Positions 25,638 through 33,736 of a stretch of 36,661 bases of DNA are shown piece after piece (the first letter of the stretch is position 1; each line of letters starts with the position of its first letter). Under the pieces are notes generated by a model. It did no database searches. It was not told the DNA's origin and saw nothing but the letters and a program-made list of their open reading frames with translations. A program made the translations under genes and the position numbers. Origin of the DNA: Pseudodesulfovibrio sp. (GTDB lineage: Bacteria > Desulfobacterota > Desulfovibrionia > Desulfovibrionales > Desulfovibrionaceae); NCBI GenBank assembly GCA_016342345.1, contig JAEINO010000039.1:1-36661 (forward strand). Reading direction: 5' to 3'.

Positions 25638-26504
25638 ATGACCGATTGTACAGGCTGCGACTCTGCAACACCCGACGGCGGCTGTTCCAGTACCACTGGC
25701 TGCGACAAAGCCGCTGACGACAAAATGAACAAGACCCTGAACCGCATCAAACACAAAATTGTAGTCATGTCCGGCAAGGGCGGCGTGGGCAAATCCACCG
25801 TTGCCACCAACGTTGCCGTGGCACTATCCCTGGCCGGGAAAAAAGTCGGCCTGCTCGATGTGGATGTGCATGGTCCCAGCGTGCCGCGTCTTCTCTCCCT
25901 CAAGGGCAAAAAGCCCCACATGGGTGACCAGATCATGGAACCAGTATCCTGGAGCAAGAACCTCTCGGTCATGTCCATCGGCTTTCTCCTTGAGAACGAC
26001 CGCCAGGCCGTTATCTGGCGCGGCCCCATCAAGGTCACGCTCATCAAACAATTTGTCGAGGATGTCATGTGGGGCGATCTCGATTATCTTATCGTCGACT
26101 GCCCTCCAGGAACCGGAGATGAGCCCCTGTCCACCCTTCAAATGCTCGGACCAACAGCCATTGCCGTCATTGTCACCACCCCCCAGGGCGTGGCCATTGA
26201 CGATGTCCGCCGGTCCGTATCCTTTGTCGGCGATGTCGGCAATCGCGTGCTCGGCATCATCGAAAACATGTCCGGCTTTGTCTGCCCGGACTGCGGTTCC
26301 GTTCATAACATCTTCAGTACCGGCGGCGGCGAAGATCTCGCCAAGGAAGCAGGTGTCCAATTCCTTGGTCGTATTCCCCTCGACCCCGAAGTGGCCCATT
26401 CCGGCGACGAAGGCTTTCCCTTCATGAAAGTCCATCGCGACACCCCCACCGGGAATGCAATGAAAGAAATCATCGCTCCCATGCTCGCCCTGGACAACGC
26501 CTAG
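25638..26504 (+). CDS. Mrp/ApbC family P-loop ATPase (Fe-S carrier type)
   Basis: 288 residues. A Cys-rich N-terminal tail (Cys4, 7, 16, 22) precedes the deviant Walker A SGKGGVGKST (45-54). LLDVDVHGPSVPRLL, the DxxxG-type VDCPPGTGDE and the bridging-cluster motif CPDC (Cys216/219), typical of Mrp scaffold/carrier proteins, follow. ATG 25638 behind GGAG. With the NifX-like protein it fits an ORP complex subunit (a MinD/Mrp-type ATPase) as well as a general Fe-S carrier; the operon context favours the former. Confidence 0.92.
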   Translation: MTDCTGCDSATPDGGCSSTTGCDKAADDKMNKTLNRIKHKIVVMSGKGGVGKSTVATNVAVALSLAGKKVGLLDVDVHGPSVPRLLSLKGKKPHMGDQIMEPVSWSKNLSVMSIGFLLENDRQAVIWRGPIKVTLIKQFVEDVMWGDLDYLIVDCPPGTGDEPLSTLQMLGPTAIAVIVTTPQGVAIDDVRRSVSFVGDVGNRVLGIIENMSGFVCPDCGSVHNIFSTGGGEDLAKEAGVQFLGRIPLDPEVAHSGDEGFPFMKVHRDTPTGNAMKEIIAPMLALDNA

Positions 26505-26530
26505 AAAGCGTAACCACACCATAAAAAACA

Positions 26531-26554
26531 AAGGCCGGACTGATGTCCGGCCTT
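26531..26554 (+). terminator. Terminator of the ORP-like operon
   Basis: Stem AAGGCCGGAC / GTCCGGCCTT with a 4-base loop, then TTCTTTATT. Confidence 0.9.
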
Positions 26555-26661
26555 TTCTTTATTGCCTATCTTTTCATTATTCTCATTTTTTTATGACGTC
26601 ATCCGTACATGTACCAAATCACGACAACGTATTCTAAATAAAAAATAAAAACCTCGTTATC

Positions 26662-27354
26662 TCAAGCCTCGGTTCCGGGACCGGACAGGGTCGCGATAAT
26701 CATTTCGATAGTCGCGGAAGATTTCCTGAAGGCCTCAACCACACGCGGATCAAATTGTGTCCCGGAACAACGAATGATCTCCGCATGAGCTGATTCAAAA
26801 GTTCGAGCCTTTCTATACGGACGATTCTGCAACATGGCCGAGAGGCTGTCCGCAAGGGCTATGATCCGTGCGCCCACGGGAATCTGCACTCCTGCGAGCT
26901 TGGAGGGATATCCCTTGCCGTCGTACCGCTCATGATGATGAAGGACCATATCCACAACCCCAAGGCTCTTGAGAGCCTTCACAGGTCGGATAATATCGGC
27001 TCCAGCCTCGGGGTGTTTCCGAATGGCCTGCCACTCCACCGTATTCAACGGTTCCTGTTTTCGCAGGACCATATCCGGCACCCCGATCTTGCCTATATCA
27101 TGCAGATGACCGGCGACATGTATAATATCCGCCTCGCGAGGAGCCATACCCATTGTGAGAGCAAGGGCATGGGATATCTGAGCCACCTCGTCGGAATGCA
27201 TGCTTGTATGAGCGTCCTTGGCATCAATGGCATTTCCCAGGGATTCGGCAAATTGATGCAAAATCGTGGTGACAAAACGTGCGGAATCAGGACATTGAAT
27301 TTTATTCTCCGACAACGGAATAACCGCTGCCGAAGTCTGGTGTACACAATTCAT
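26662..27354 (-). CDS. HD-GYP domain protein (predicted cyclic-di-GMP phosphodiesterase)
   Basis: 230 residues, a nearly stand-alone HD-GYP domain. AGHLHDIGKIGVPD gives the HD metal pair (His85/Asp86). HHHERYDGKGYP gives the GYP motif (148-150), and IIALADSLSAML with RPYRKA closes the site. These residues support an active enzyme hydrolysing cyclic-di-GMP or related dinucleotides. There is no receiver or other sensory domain; the first 25 residues are short and unrecognised. ATG 27354 lies one base after the stop of the TPR gene, so the two are translated together. An in-frame upstream start would overlap that gene. Confidence 0.92.
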   Translation of the reverse strand: MNCVHQTSAAVIPLSENKIQCPDSARFVTTILHQFAESLGNAIDAKDAHTSMHSDEVAQISHALALTMGMAPREADIIHVAGHLHDIGKIGVPDMVLRKQEPLNTVEWQAIRKHPEAGADIIRPVKALKSLGVVDMVLHHHERYDGKGYPSKLAGVQIPVGARIIALADSLSAMLQNRPYRKARTFESAHAEIIRCSGTQFDPRVVEAFRKSSATIEMIIATLSGPGTEA

Positions 27355-27355
27355 G

Positions 27356-27679
27356 CTAGGCTGCCCGATCCCTTGCGGCATTCTTCAGCCTTGACAGATT
27401 ACGGACAATGGTCGCGTGCAGACTGGTACCGGTTCCGGCCCCTTCAACAGCAGATTTTTCAGCCAGACGAAAACAAATCAGAGCCTCGTCCATATTGCCG
27501 GATATCTGATGCACCAAACCAATATTATTGCGGACCTTGGCCTCGTGCAGCGGTGATTTCATACTACTGGCCAACTGCCCTGCCTGGGTCAATTGAAACA
27601 GTGCGTCATCATTCCTGCCTGCATTGCAAGCCTTCATTCCTTCACGATTCAACAGCCCGAGTTTTTTCAAAAGACTCAT
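27356..27679 (-). CDS. Small TPR-like helical-repeat protein
   Basis: 107 residues with about two tetratricopeptide-like repeats (NDDALFQLTQAGQLA, then HEAKVRNNIGLVHQISGNMDEALICFRLAEKSA). ATG 27679 has AAAGGAG 6 bases upstream. It is cotranslated with the HD-GYP gene and is probably a protein-interaction partner of it, or of a shared signalling complex. Specific function unknown. Confidence 0.85.
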   Translation of the reverse strand: MSLLKKLGLLNREGMKACNAGRNDDALFQLTQAGQLASSMKSPLHEAKVRNNIGLVHQISGNMDEALICFRLAEKSAVEGAGTGTSLHATIVRNLSRLKNAARDRAA

Positions 27680-27994
27680 GGGTTACTCCTTTTCTGGTAC
27701 TGTTCAGTCCGGCCCATCGCCCCTGCGAGGACCGGCCACTACATCGCCCTTCCAGAAAAAAAATATCCGTACACAAATCCCAATAAATTCGAGCCGCTTC
27801 CCACGAGATCGACTTTTGTTCCATATTCATCATGATATCCTTGTCCCTCTTTTGTTCATATGCATCAGTCATCATCAGCACGACATGCACTATATTGATA
27901 TTGAAAATCAATATCAAGAACTTTCTTGCTTTTCTACACTCAGAGGAGAAAACCGGTCACACTTCCTGCCTGAAACAGACTGTGCTCAACAAAA
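27680..27994. other. Intergenic region upstream of the TPR/HD-GYP operon
   Basis: 315 bases. It holds the long palindrome at 27895-27917 and presumably the operon promoter. A minus-strand open frame (27642-27917) with an AAGGA site inside overlaps the TPR start and shows no recognisable similarity, so I do not call it. Confidence 0.4.
27895..27917. promoter_or_regulatory. 23-bp perfect palindrome, Fur-box-like
   Basis: Arms TTGATATTGA and TCAATATCAA separated by AAA, perfectly complementary. It can be read as two overlapping 7-1-7 sites (TGATATT-g-AAAATCA and TGAAAAT-c-AATATCA), the classical Fur arrangement. It lies 216 bases upstream of the TPR start. Fur is a best guess; another dyad-binding regulator is possible. 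Confidence 0.55.
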
Positions 27995-28026
27995 AGTGCG
28001 TTGCCCGAAATGTCGGGCAACGCACT
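27995..28026 (-). terminator. Terminator of the phoR-pit-DUF47 operon
   Basis: Perfect 14-bp stem AGTGCGTTGCCCGA / TCGGGCAACGCACT with loop AATG. Minus-strand transcripts then reach TTTTTGTTG. Confidence 0.9.
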
Positions 28027-28050
28027 GTGTGTCATGTTTTTTCAAATGGA

Positions 28051-28725
28051 TTAACGCGCTATCATTGAGCGCAGTATATCAGCACAATTCTCGGTGTTGT
28101 GACCCATGTCATCAAGGCAGTCGATAAAATGAAGAAGCTGGTAGATATCCTTAAAATCGACATCTTTCTCATACACTTTCTTGTGCAGATTATTCTTGAG
28201 CTTGCGAACATTGTCCCGTTCCTGACGAACCTTGCGAAAGCACTCCTTTGTGCCATCGCGGTCAAGGGAATGACCATGCACCAGGGCAATGGTTGCCTTG
28301 AGTGCCGGGCCAAGCAGCACGGTGACACGGGCAACGGCATCAAGCAAATAAATGAGGTCCTTCTGAATATCCTCTGGGATCACGACTTTGCGCATGGCAA
28401 GCCAATGCAAGGCGTCCTGAGCAGCGTCAAGAATATTATCCTGACTCCGTGTGTAATTCAGAAACAGCGGCTTCTCCACCGACATGAAAAGGCCCTTGGG
28501 CAAATGATTGCGAAGGTTCCGCTTGATCACATCCGCATGGTTTTCAATGTCGTCTATGGTCCGAGTCAAATCATCAAATTCACGACACACACCACCGGAA
28601 ACATAGCATTCCAGAGAGTCGTCGATAGTGGCGACGCACTCGGCTATCTTGTCATAATGTTCAACAAGACCTTCCATGGGGCAATGGCTTGCAATCAAGC
28701 CGAAAAAAGGAATTCTCAAAGACAT
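28051..28725 (-). CDS. DUF47 (PhoU-like) Pit accessory protein
   Basis: 224 residues, all-helical DUF47/TIGR00153 family: FFGLIASHCPMEGLVEHYDKI, DDIENHADVIKRNLRNHLPKGLFM and a C-terminal DIYQLLHFIDCLDDMGHNTEN. Members are encoded next to Pit transporters and are thought to modulate phosphate uptake. It follows pit with a 43-base gap and an AGAGG ribosome site. Last gene of the operon, with a strong terminator behind it. Confidence 0.93.
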   Translation of the reverse strand: MSLRIPFFGLIASHCPMEGLVEHYDKIAECVATIDDSLECYVSGGVCREFDDLTRTIDDIENHADVIKRNLRNHLPKGLFMSVEKPLFLNYTRSQDNILDAAQDALHWLAMRKVVIPEDIQKDLIYLLDAVARVTVLLGPALKATIALVHGHSLDRDGTKECFRKVRQERDNVRKLKNNLHKKVYEKDVDFKDIYQLLHFIDCLDDMGHNTENCADILRSMIAR

Positions 28726-28768
28726 ATTAAAACCTCTTGCACATAAGGGTTGCTGTAATATTAATGAC

Positions 28769-30007
28769 CTAACTATAACATAACCATTTCAACAGCACAA
28801 AGAAAATGATGCTGGTCAATGCCGAAATGGGAACTGTGGCCACCCAATAGGCAACAATGCGAAACAGAACTCTAAAATCCACAGCCGAGAAACCTCGAGC
28901 CAAACCGACTCCCACAACTCCACCGACAGCAGCATGTGTGGTGGAAACCGGCAAACCGAGATTGGAAGCGACAAGCACAGTGGAAGCCGCTCCTATATCA
29001 ACAGCGAATCCACGCGTGTTGGTCAATGTGGTAATTTTCCCGCCCACGGTCGCCATGACCTTGTGCCCAAGAAGACCGATGCCCAAAGCAATGCCGAAAC
29101 CGCCCATGACCAGCATGAAAAGCGGCACATCGGCCTTTTCCAGAAGAGCATGTTCCTTGGCGATCAAATAGATGGCGGCAACAGGACCGATGGCATTGGC
29201 AACATCGTTTGCACCCTGGGAAAGGGCAACGTAACAGGATGTGCCAACCTGCATCTTGCGAAAAATCTTCTCCACACCTTCTGCGCCCTCTTCCTCGTTG
29301 ATGACGATACGATTGACAAAAACCTTACCTATCATCCAGGCTAGGACAGAAAGAACACCGGCAATGCCCAGAGACAGGGACCAATGCAGGTTCATCGATT
29401 TTCCAACCGGTGTCTTGTAGAGAAACGACAGGGCAATCATGAAAATCGTGACAGCAACCCAGATGGGAGCCCATCGCTTGGCCTGTCGTATAAATTGTCG
29501 TTTATAGAGTATATGCTTGCGAATATGAGTAAAAATGAAAAACGCGATACCGGCAGCAAGAAACGGCGATATGACCCAGGACATGACAATGCCGCCCATC
29601 TTGAGCCAGTTGACCACATCCGGGCCGCCTGCCACCAGACCGAAGCCGGTTATCGCGCCAACTATCGAGTGTGTCGACGAGACCGGTAGCGATGTTAGCG
29701 TGGCAACAAGGACCCATACTCCAGCAGCCAGCAAAGATCCGAACATGCCTATCATGATCAGCTTGGGATCATTGATGGCCGCCGGGTTGATAATACCCTT
29801 GCTGATGGTTGCAGTGACGTGCGAGCCCAGAACGACCGCACCAACAAAATTCAGGATACTGGCTATGAACACCGCCTGACGCACGGTAATGGCCCGCGCC
29901 CCGACAGCCGAAGCCATGGAATTGGCAACATCATTGGCTCCGAGGTTGAAGGCCATGAGAAAGCCTGCACCCAGAGACATATAAAAGAATAGATCGTATA
30001 TATCCAT
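28769..30007 (-). CDS. pit: PiT family low-affinity inorganic phosphate transporter
   Basis: 412-residue integral membrane protein with about ten helices and the two inverted PiT signature repeats: GANDVANSMASAVGARAI with LPVSSTHSIVGAI in the first half, and QGANDVANAIGPVAAI with LPVSTTHAAVGGV in the second. It imports metal-phosphate using the ion gradient. GAGGGG precedes ATG 30007. It lies between phoR (50-base gap) and the DUF47 gene. Confidence 0.96.
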   Translation of the reverse strand: MDIYDLFFYMSLGAGFLMAFNLGANDVANSMASAVGARAITVRQAVFIASILNFVGAVVLGSHVTATISKGIINPAAINDPKLIMIGMFGSLLAAGVWVLVATLTSLPVSSTHSIVGAITGFGLVAGGPDVVNWLKMGGIVMSWVISPFLAAGIAFFIFTHIRKHILYKRQFIRQAKRWAPIWVAVTIFMIALSFLYKTPVGKSMNLHWSLSLGIAGVLSVLAWMIGKVFVNRIVINEEEGAEGVEKIFRKMQVGTSCYVALSQGANDVANAIGPVAAIYLIAKEHALLEKADVPLFMLVMGGFGIALGIGLLGHKVMATVGGKITTLTNTRGFAVDIGAASTVLVASNLGLPVSTTHAAVGGVVGVGLARGFSAVDFRVLFRIVAYWVATVPISALTSIIFFVLLKWLCYS

Positions 30008-30057
30008 TTCATTACCCCTCTTTCGAGGGCGTTGGTTAGATGTTCGTCACGATTAGG

Positions 30058-31839
30058 TCAAGCCGGTTTATTCAAACGGAAACAGAAACGAGCTCCGCGA
30101 GTGTCCTCACCGTAGCCGTCGTGCCATATTTCCCCATCAAAATTTTTCACTATGCGACGACATATGGCAAGGCCAAGTCCTGCGCTGCCAGAGCCCTCGA
30201 TTGTATTTTCATCCACACGGTAGAACCGCTCAAAAACCTTGGTACTGTATTCTCTCGAGATACCCGTTCCCTGGTCCTCAATACAAAAGACAATGGATTC
30301 GCCATCGTCCTCCGCACTCACGGTAATAGTACCACTGTCCGGGCTATATTTCACTGCGTTATTGAGCAAATTATGAAATACATGCAGCAATCCATCCGGT
30401 TCGGCCATGATCGGCATGTCATCGTCCGGCGTCCTGGTCTGCAGGTTGATCTGACGCGCTGCAGCCCAAGGGATAACATCATTGACGGCTCGAACAAGTA
30501 TTTCACGACCAGAGACAACGACCAGATCCAGTTCCTTGCCCAACTGCTCAGACTTGGCAAGGGCGAGCATGCTGGAAATGACCTTGTCCATATGGTCGGC
30601 ATTCTTGAGAATTGTCTCAAGAAAGAATTGCGCATCTTCGGCTTTGACCGGCGGGTTGTCCAGCAAGGTTTCAGAATATCCCTTGATGCTGGTAAGCGGT
30701 GTTCGCAATTGATGCGACACATTGGCCACAAAATCCTTGAGCCCCTTTTCGCTACGCTTCATGGAGGTTATATCGTGAAAAACCAGAATGACTTTGCGCA
30801 CGCCTTTCTGATCAAAGAATGGCACACCACTGACTTCAACGGTCCGGGAATCCATGAGATCAAATTGAGTCGTGTCATTGCCCAGATCCGGGTCCTTGCG
30901 AAGTCTGTCCACCAGCTCCTGAAGCTCGAACCGACGGACAGCCTCGATGGGAGAAAGCCCCACCGTGGATTCAGGCAAATTGAACATATCATCCAAGGCG
31001 GAATTGAAGGATTCAATGCGGCCATTGGAATCAAGAGTCATGACACCTTCGTGCATACCCTCGAAAATGGCCTGAAGCTGCCCCTTCTGGTCTTCCATGG
31101 TTTGCACGGTCCGTTCGATTTTTTTAGCCATGGTGTTGACAGATTCGGCCAGGGGCTTGAATTCGCCTCCAGGGAGCACCCGAAGCCGCTGCGTGTAGTT
31201 GCCTTCTCCGATGGTACTGGCCAGGTCTGAAAAAGCACGTATGGACTGACTCATGTTCCGGGACATGAGCGCACTGACAATGGCGGCAAAGGCCAGGGTG
31301 ACCAGGAAAACCCATATGAAATTTTGACGAAGAGCATCAAGACGTCCGCTGACTCTGGAAAAAGGCACGGCCAAACGCAGAACTCCGGCAGGAAGACGGT
31401 TGACGCCCTCCATGCGACAGGCCACATAGATCATCTCTGTCTTGAGGGTGGCACTGTATCGCTGATTGACGCCCCTGCCTTTCGCCAGAGCATCCAGAAT
31501 CTCGGGGCGACCACTATGATCATCGAGAGAGGACAGGCTTGAATAGGCAACTGCGGAATCAGCGAGAACACGACCTTCTGAAATGTAACTGATGCGCTGG
31601 CCGAGCTTGAGACCCAAACCTTCAAGCCATGTGTCCAATTCCTGCTCACCTGCAAAGGGAGAATGGTCATCAACCAGCCATTGGATGGAATCCAACACAC
31701 GCCAGGAACGAGCCTCGGTATCCGCAACAAGTTCCTCGCCAACAATGTCCGTGGAATAAAAAAAGATCACGCCAAGAGCCACAAGCAGGAGTGCCCATGT
31801 CCATAAAAGGATACGCATCTGAAAAGAACGCAGTCTCAT
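30058..31839 (-). CDS. phoR: PhoR-type membrane sensor histidine kinase
   Basis: 593 residues. Transmembrane helix about 8-28, extracytoplasmic sensor 30-172, second helix about 174-193, HAMP 194-246, PAS 250-360, HisKA with phospho-acceptor His376 (DFVANVSHQLRTPLTS), then HATPase (HNLLNNAVKYSPDSG, EDQGTGIS, GSGSAGLGLAICRRIV). The architecture and the operon with pit and DUF47 point to phosphate sensing. No response regulator (phoB) is in the window. ATG 31839 follows GGGGTGGGG; the in-frame extension upstream is unlikely. A Pho-box-like site lies 115 bases upstream. Confidence 0.9.
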   Translation of the reverse strand: MRLRSFQMRILLWTWALLLVALGVIFFYSTDIVGEELVADTEARSWRVLDSIQWLVDDHSPFAGEQELDTWLEGLGLKLGQRISYISEGRVLADSAVAYSSLSSLDDHSGRPEILDALAKGRGVNQRYSATLKTEMIYVACRMEGVNRLPAGVLRLAVPFSRVSGRLDALRQNFIWVFLVTLAFAAIVSALMSRNMSQSIRAFSDLASTIGEGNYTQRLRVLPGGEFKPLAESVNTMAKKIERTVQTMEDQKGQLQAIFEGMHEGVMTLDSNGRIESFNSALDDMFNLPESTVGLSPIEAVRRFELQELVDRLRKDPDLGNDTTQFDLMDSRTVEVSGVPFFDQKGVRKVILVFHDITSMKRSEKGLKDFVANVSHQLRTPLTSIKGYSETLLDNPPVKAEDAQFFLETILKNADHMDKVISSMLALAKSEQLGKELDLVVVSGREILVRAVNDVIPWAAARQINLQTRTPDDDMPIMAEPDGLLHVFHNLLNNAVKYSPDSGTITVSAEDDGESIVFCIEDQGTGISREYSTKVFERFYRVDENTIEGSGSAGLGLAICRRIVKNFDGEIWHDGYGEDTRGARFCFRLNKPA

Positions 31840-32220
31840 TTCCCCACCCCTGTTTGTGTGGCAGCAATTGGAGTTGAACACCAATCAGGAAAACATGTTT
31901 TGCCAAGTGCGTGCGCTCTGTAACACAATCGGCATCTGAATGTAATATCACCAATTGTTACGGTTTTGTGACAATAAAATTATATTAATAATATCAGCAT
32001 ACTACAGCCATGACTCTTTTGTCGAACTTCAAAAAAAGACCGACTGCAAAACCGCCTTTAATCTGGATCATTCAAGAAGCCCTATTCAATAATCCGAGAC
32101 CATAATGAAATCAGCATCCGTCATTTCCCGGGTTCATTCTCAATTACAATCTCCATTATCCCTGAGTTACATGAATTCTACCCGTCCTGAACAATCTCGC
32201 CCTGAAACCCGTCAGGCGTA
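31840..32220. other. AT-rich intergenic region upstream of phoR
   Basis: Holds the phoR leader and Pho-box-like site (31955-31974). The remaining 31975-32220 shows no open frame with a ribosome site and nothing recognisable. Confidence 0.4.
31955..31974 (-). promoter_or_regulatory. Pho-box-like PhoB binding site
   Basis: On the minus strand TTGTCACAAAA followed by CCGTAACAA, two near-direct 11-base repeats close to the PhoB consensus CTGTCATAAA-type. A TATTAC -10-like element follows about 13 bases later. It would make phoR-pit-DUF47 phosphate-starvation controlled. Confidence 0.65.
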
Positions 32221-32273
32221 AAAAAAGACCAGACCCCGTGAGCACATTCCGTACACACAGGGTTGATCTTTTT
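32221..32273 (-). terminator. Terminator of the lptD-mutL-alr operon
   Basis: Imperfect long stem (AAAAAGACCAGACCCCGTG against CACAGGGTTGATCTTTTT), with A and T runs forming its outer part on either side. It lies about 90 bases past the last gene. Confidence 0.65.
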
Positions 32274-32359
32274 GAACTACACAGGAAGCAAATCAGTGCA
32301 GACCTGAAAACCTGGCGGCCATTCACATGGCGCGGTCATCAAACCTTTTCAAAAATCCG

Positions 32360-32581
32360 TTAAAATCCGCGCATGCACTCCATGAGATACACCGAGACTT
32401 CAATACGAACAACGCCGTCCTCTTCCACGACACGGACATTGTTCTCCGGGATAAGAGCCATGTCCTCGGCAACGTTCATCCATTTGGACTCAAGCCACTT
32501 GGAGGACACTCCCTCTTTTTCGAGATCGAAAACGGAACAACTTTCGGCAACGACCCATTCATTATCCTCTACTATAGGCAT
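32360..32581 (-). CDS. Small acidic protein of unknown function
   Basis: 73 residues, acidic, rich in Val and Glu, with no membrane segment: MPIVEDNEWVVAESCSVF, then SSKWLESKWMNVAEDMALI, then a predicted beta hairpin VRVVEEDGVVRIEVSVYL. A strong AAGGAG site lies 8 bases before ATG 32581, and the gene follows alr by 19 bases, so it is a real last gene of the operon. I do not recognise a family. Confidence 0.75.
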   Translation of the reverse strand: MPIVEDNEWVVAESCSVFDLEKEGVSSKWLESKWMNVAEDMALIPENNVRVVEEDGVVRIEVSVYLMECMRGF

Positions 32582-32600
32582 ATCAAAACTCCTTGAATTC

Positions 32601-33731
32601 TTATCGTATGTATTCTCGCCGGTTCATGCCGAGCAGACAGAAGACCTCATAGGTTATCGTATCCCACCACCCGGCCAAATCCTCAGGTGAAATTGCTCCC
32701 GGTCCGGGGCCTCCCAGCAGGAATGCCTCATCTCCGGCAACAACGCCCAATCCTTCGCTCATAAGTTCGGTGACGTCAACCGCAGTCATCTGCATGCAGA
32801 CGCGCCCACGAATGGGAACCCGATACCCCTTGATATTCATGAAACCGGAATTGGACAAAGATCGGCTGTACCCGTCAGCATACCCGGTCCCGATAATGGC
32901 AACCACGGAATCGCGCTCAGCCGTGTAGGTCCAGCCGTAACTGATCCCCTCACCCTTTGCCAATGAATGAACCTGCATAACAGGAGCCGAAACATCCATG
33001 GCAGGCTTCAGCTCGCGGCCGACATCCTCCCATTTGGTTCCGTGGAAGGGATTGCCTCCGTACAGGGCAATGCCCAGTCGCAGGCTGTCCATGTGGCAGA
33101 GTTCATGAGCCAGAGATCCGGCTGAATTGGCGAGATTTGCCTCCACATCATAACCGGCCTCCCTGAGTCCCGCGATCATGCCGCGAAATTTTGCAGCCTG
33201 CGCTTCCACATTCATCTTGCTGTCCGGTTCGTCTGCCGAAACAAGGTGCGAAGTGGCCATGACAGGAGTGAGCTTTGACTCCTTCAGGAATGCAATCAGT
33301 TCAGGCAGGGATTCGAGTCGAAATCCGAGCCGCCGCATCCCGGTATCGAACTTGAGGCAGATATCGAGCGGTCCGTTGTCTTGGGCAGCTCGGGCCACCT
33401 TGCTCAACTGATCCTTGTGAGAAATGGCCGTCAGGATACGGTGCTGCCAAAGGGCCTGAACATCACTCTCGTCCACCGGTCCCAACAGGGCAAGAATGCG
33501 CTTGTCACAGCCGGACTGACGGAGATGAACCGCTTCGGACACGAATCCCACGGCAAAGGTATCCACGCCCTCACCATTGAGTGCACGACTGACTTCGGCC
33601 AGGCCATGTCCATAGGCGTCCGACTTGATGACCGGAATCACCCGATCAAACCGCTTCCTGAAAACCTGAAAATTATGACACAGGTTCGGCAAATTAATGA
33701 GAACCTTCAATTTATTGTAATCAATAGTCAT
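32601..33731 (-). CDS. alr: Alanine racemase
   Basis: 376 residues. PLP-dependent interconversion of L- and D-alanine for peptidoglycan. PLP Lys36 in VIPVIKSDAYGHG, LKFDTGMRRLGF, SHLVSADEPDS, ANSAGS, second-base Tyr in GISYGWTY, GYADGYSRSLSN and RVCMQMTAVDV. The C-terminus departs from the usual pattern (GMNRREYIR). ATG 33731 lies 5 bases after the mutL stop with a GGAAG site. Confidence 0.97.
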   Translation of the reverse strand: MTIDYNKLKVLINLPNLCHNFQVFRKRFDRVIPVIKSDAYGHGLAEVSRALNGEGVDTFAVGFVSEAVHLRQSGCDKRILALLGPVDESDVQALWQHRILTAISHKDQLSKVARAAQDNGPLDICLKFDTGMRRLGFRLESLPELIAFLKESKLTPVMATSHLVSADEPDSKMNVEAQAAKFRGMIAGLREAGYDVEANLANSAGSLAHELCHMDSLRLGIALYGGNPFHGTKWEDVGRELKPAMDVSAPVMQVHSLAKGEGISYGWTYTAERDSVVAIIGTGYADGYSRSLSNSGFMNIKGYRVPIRGRVCMQMTAVDVTELMSEGLGVVAGDEAFLLGGPGPGAISPEDLAGWWDTITYEVFCLLGMNRREYIR

Positions 33732-33736
33732 TCAAA

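Noticed and set aside
27642-27917. 91-codon minus-strand frame upstream of and overlapping the TPR gene
   Set aside because: Overlaps the TPR start, starts inside the palindrome, and the peptide looks random; an internal AAGGA before ATG is the only support.
30040-31230. 396-codon plus-strand frame opposite phoR
   Set aside because: Antisense shadow of kinase domains; no ribosome site.
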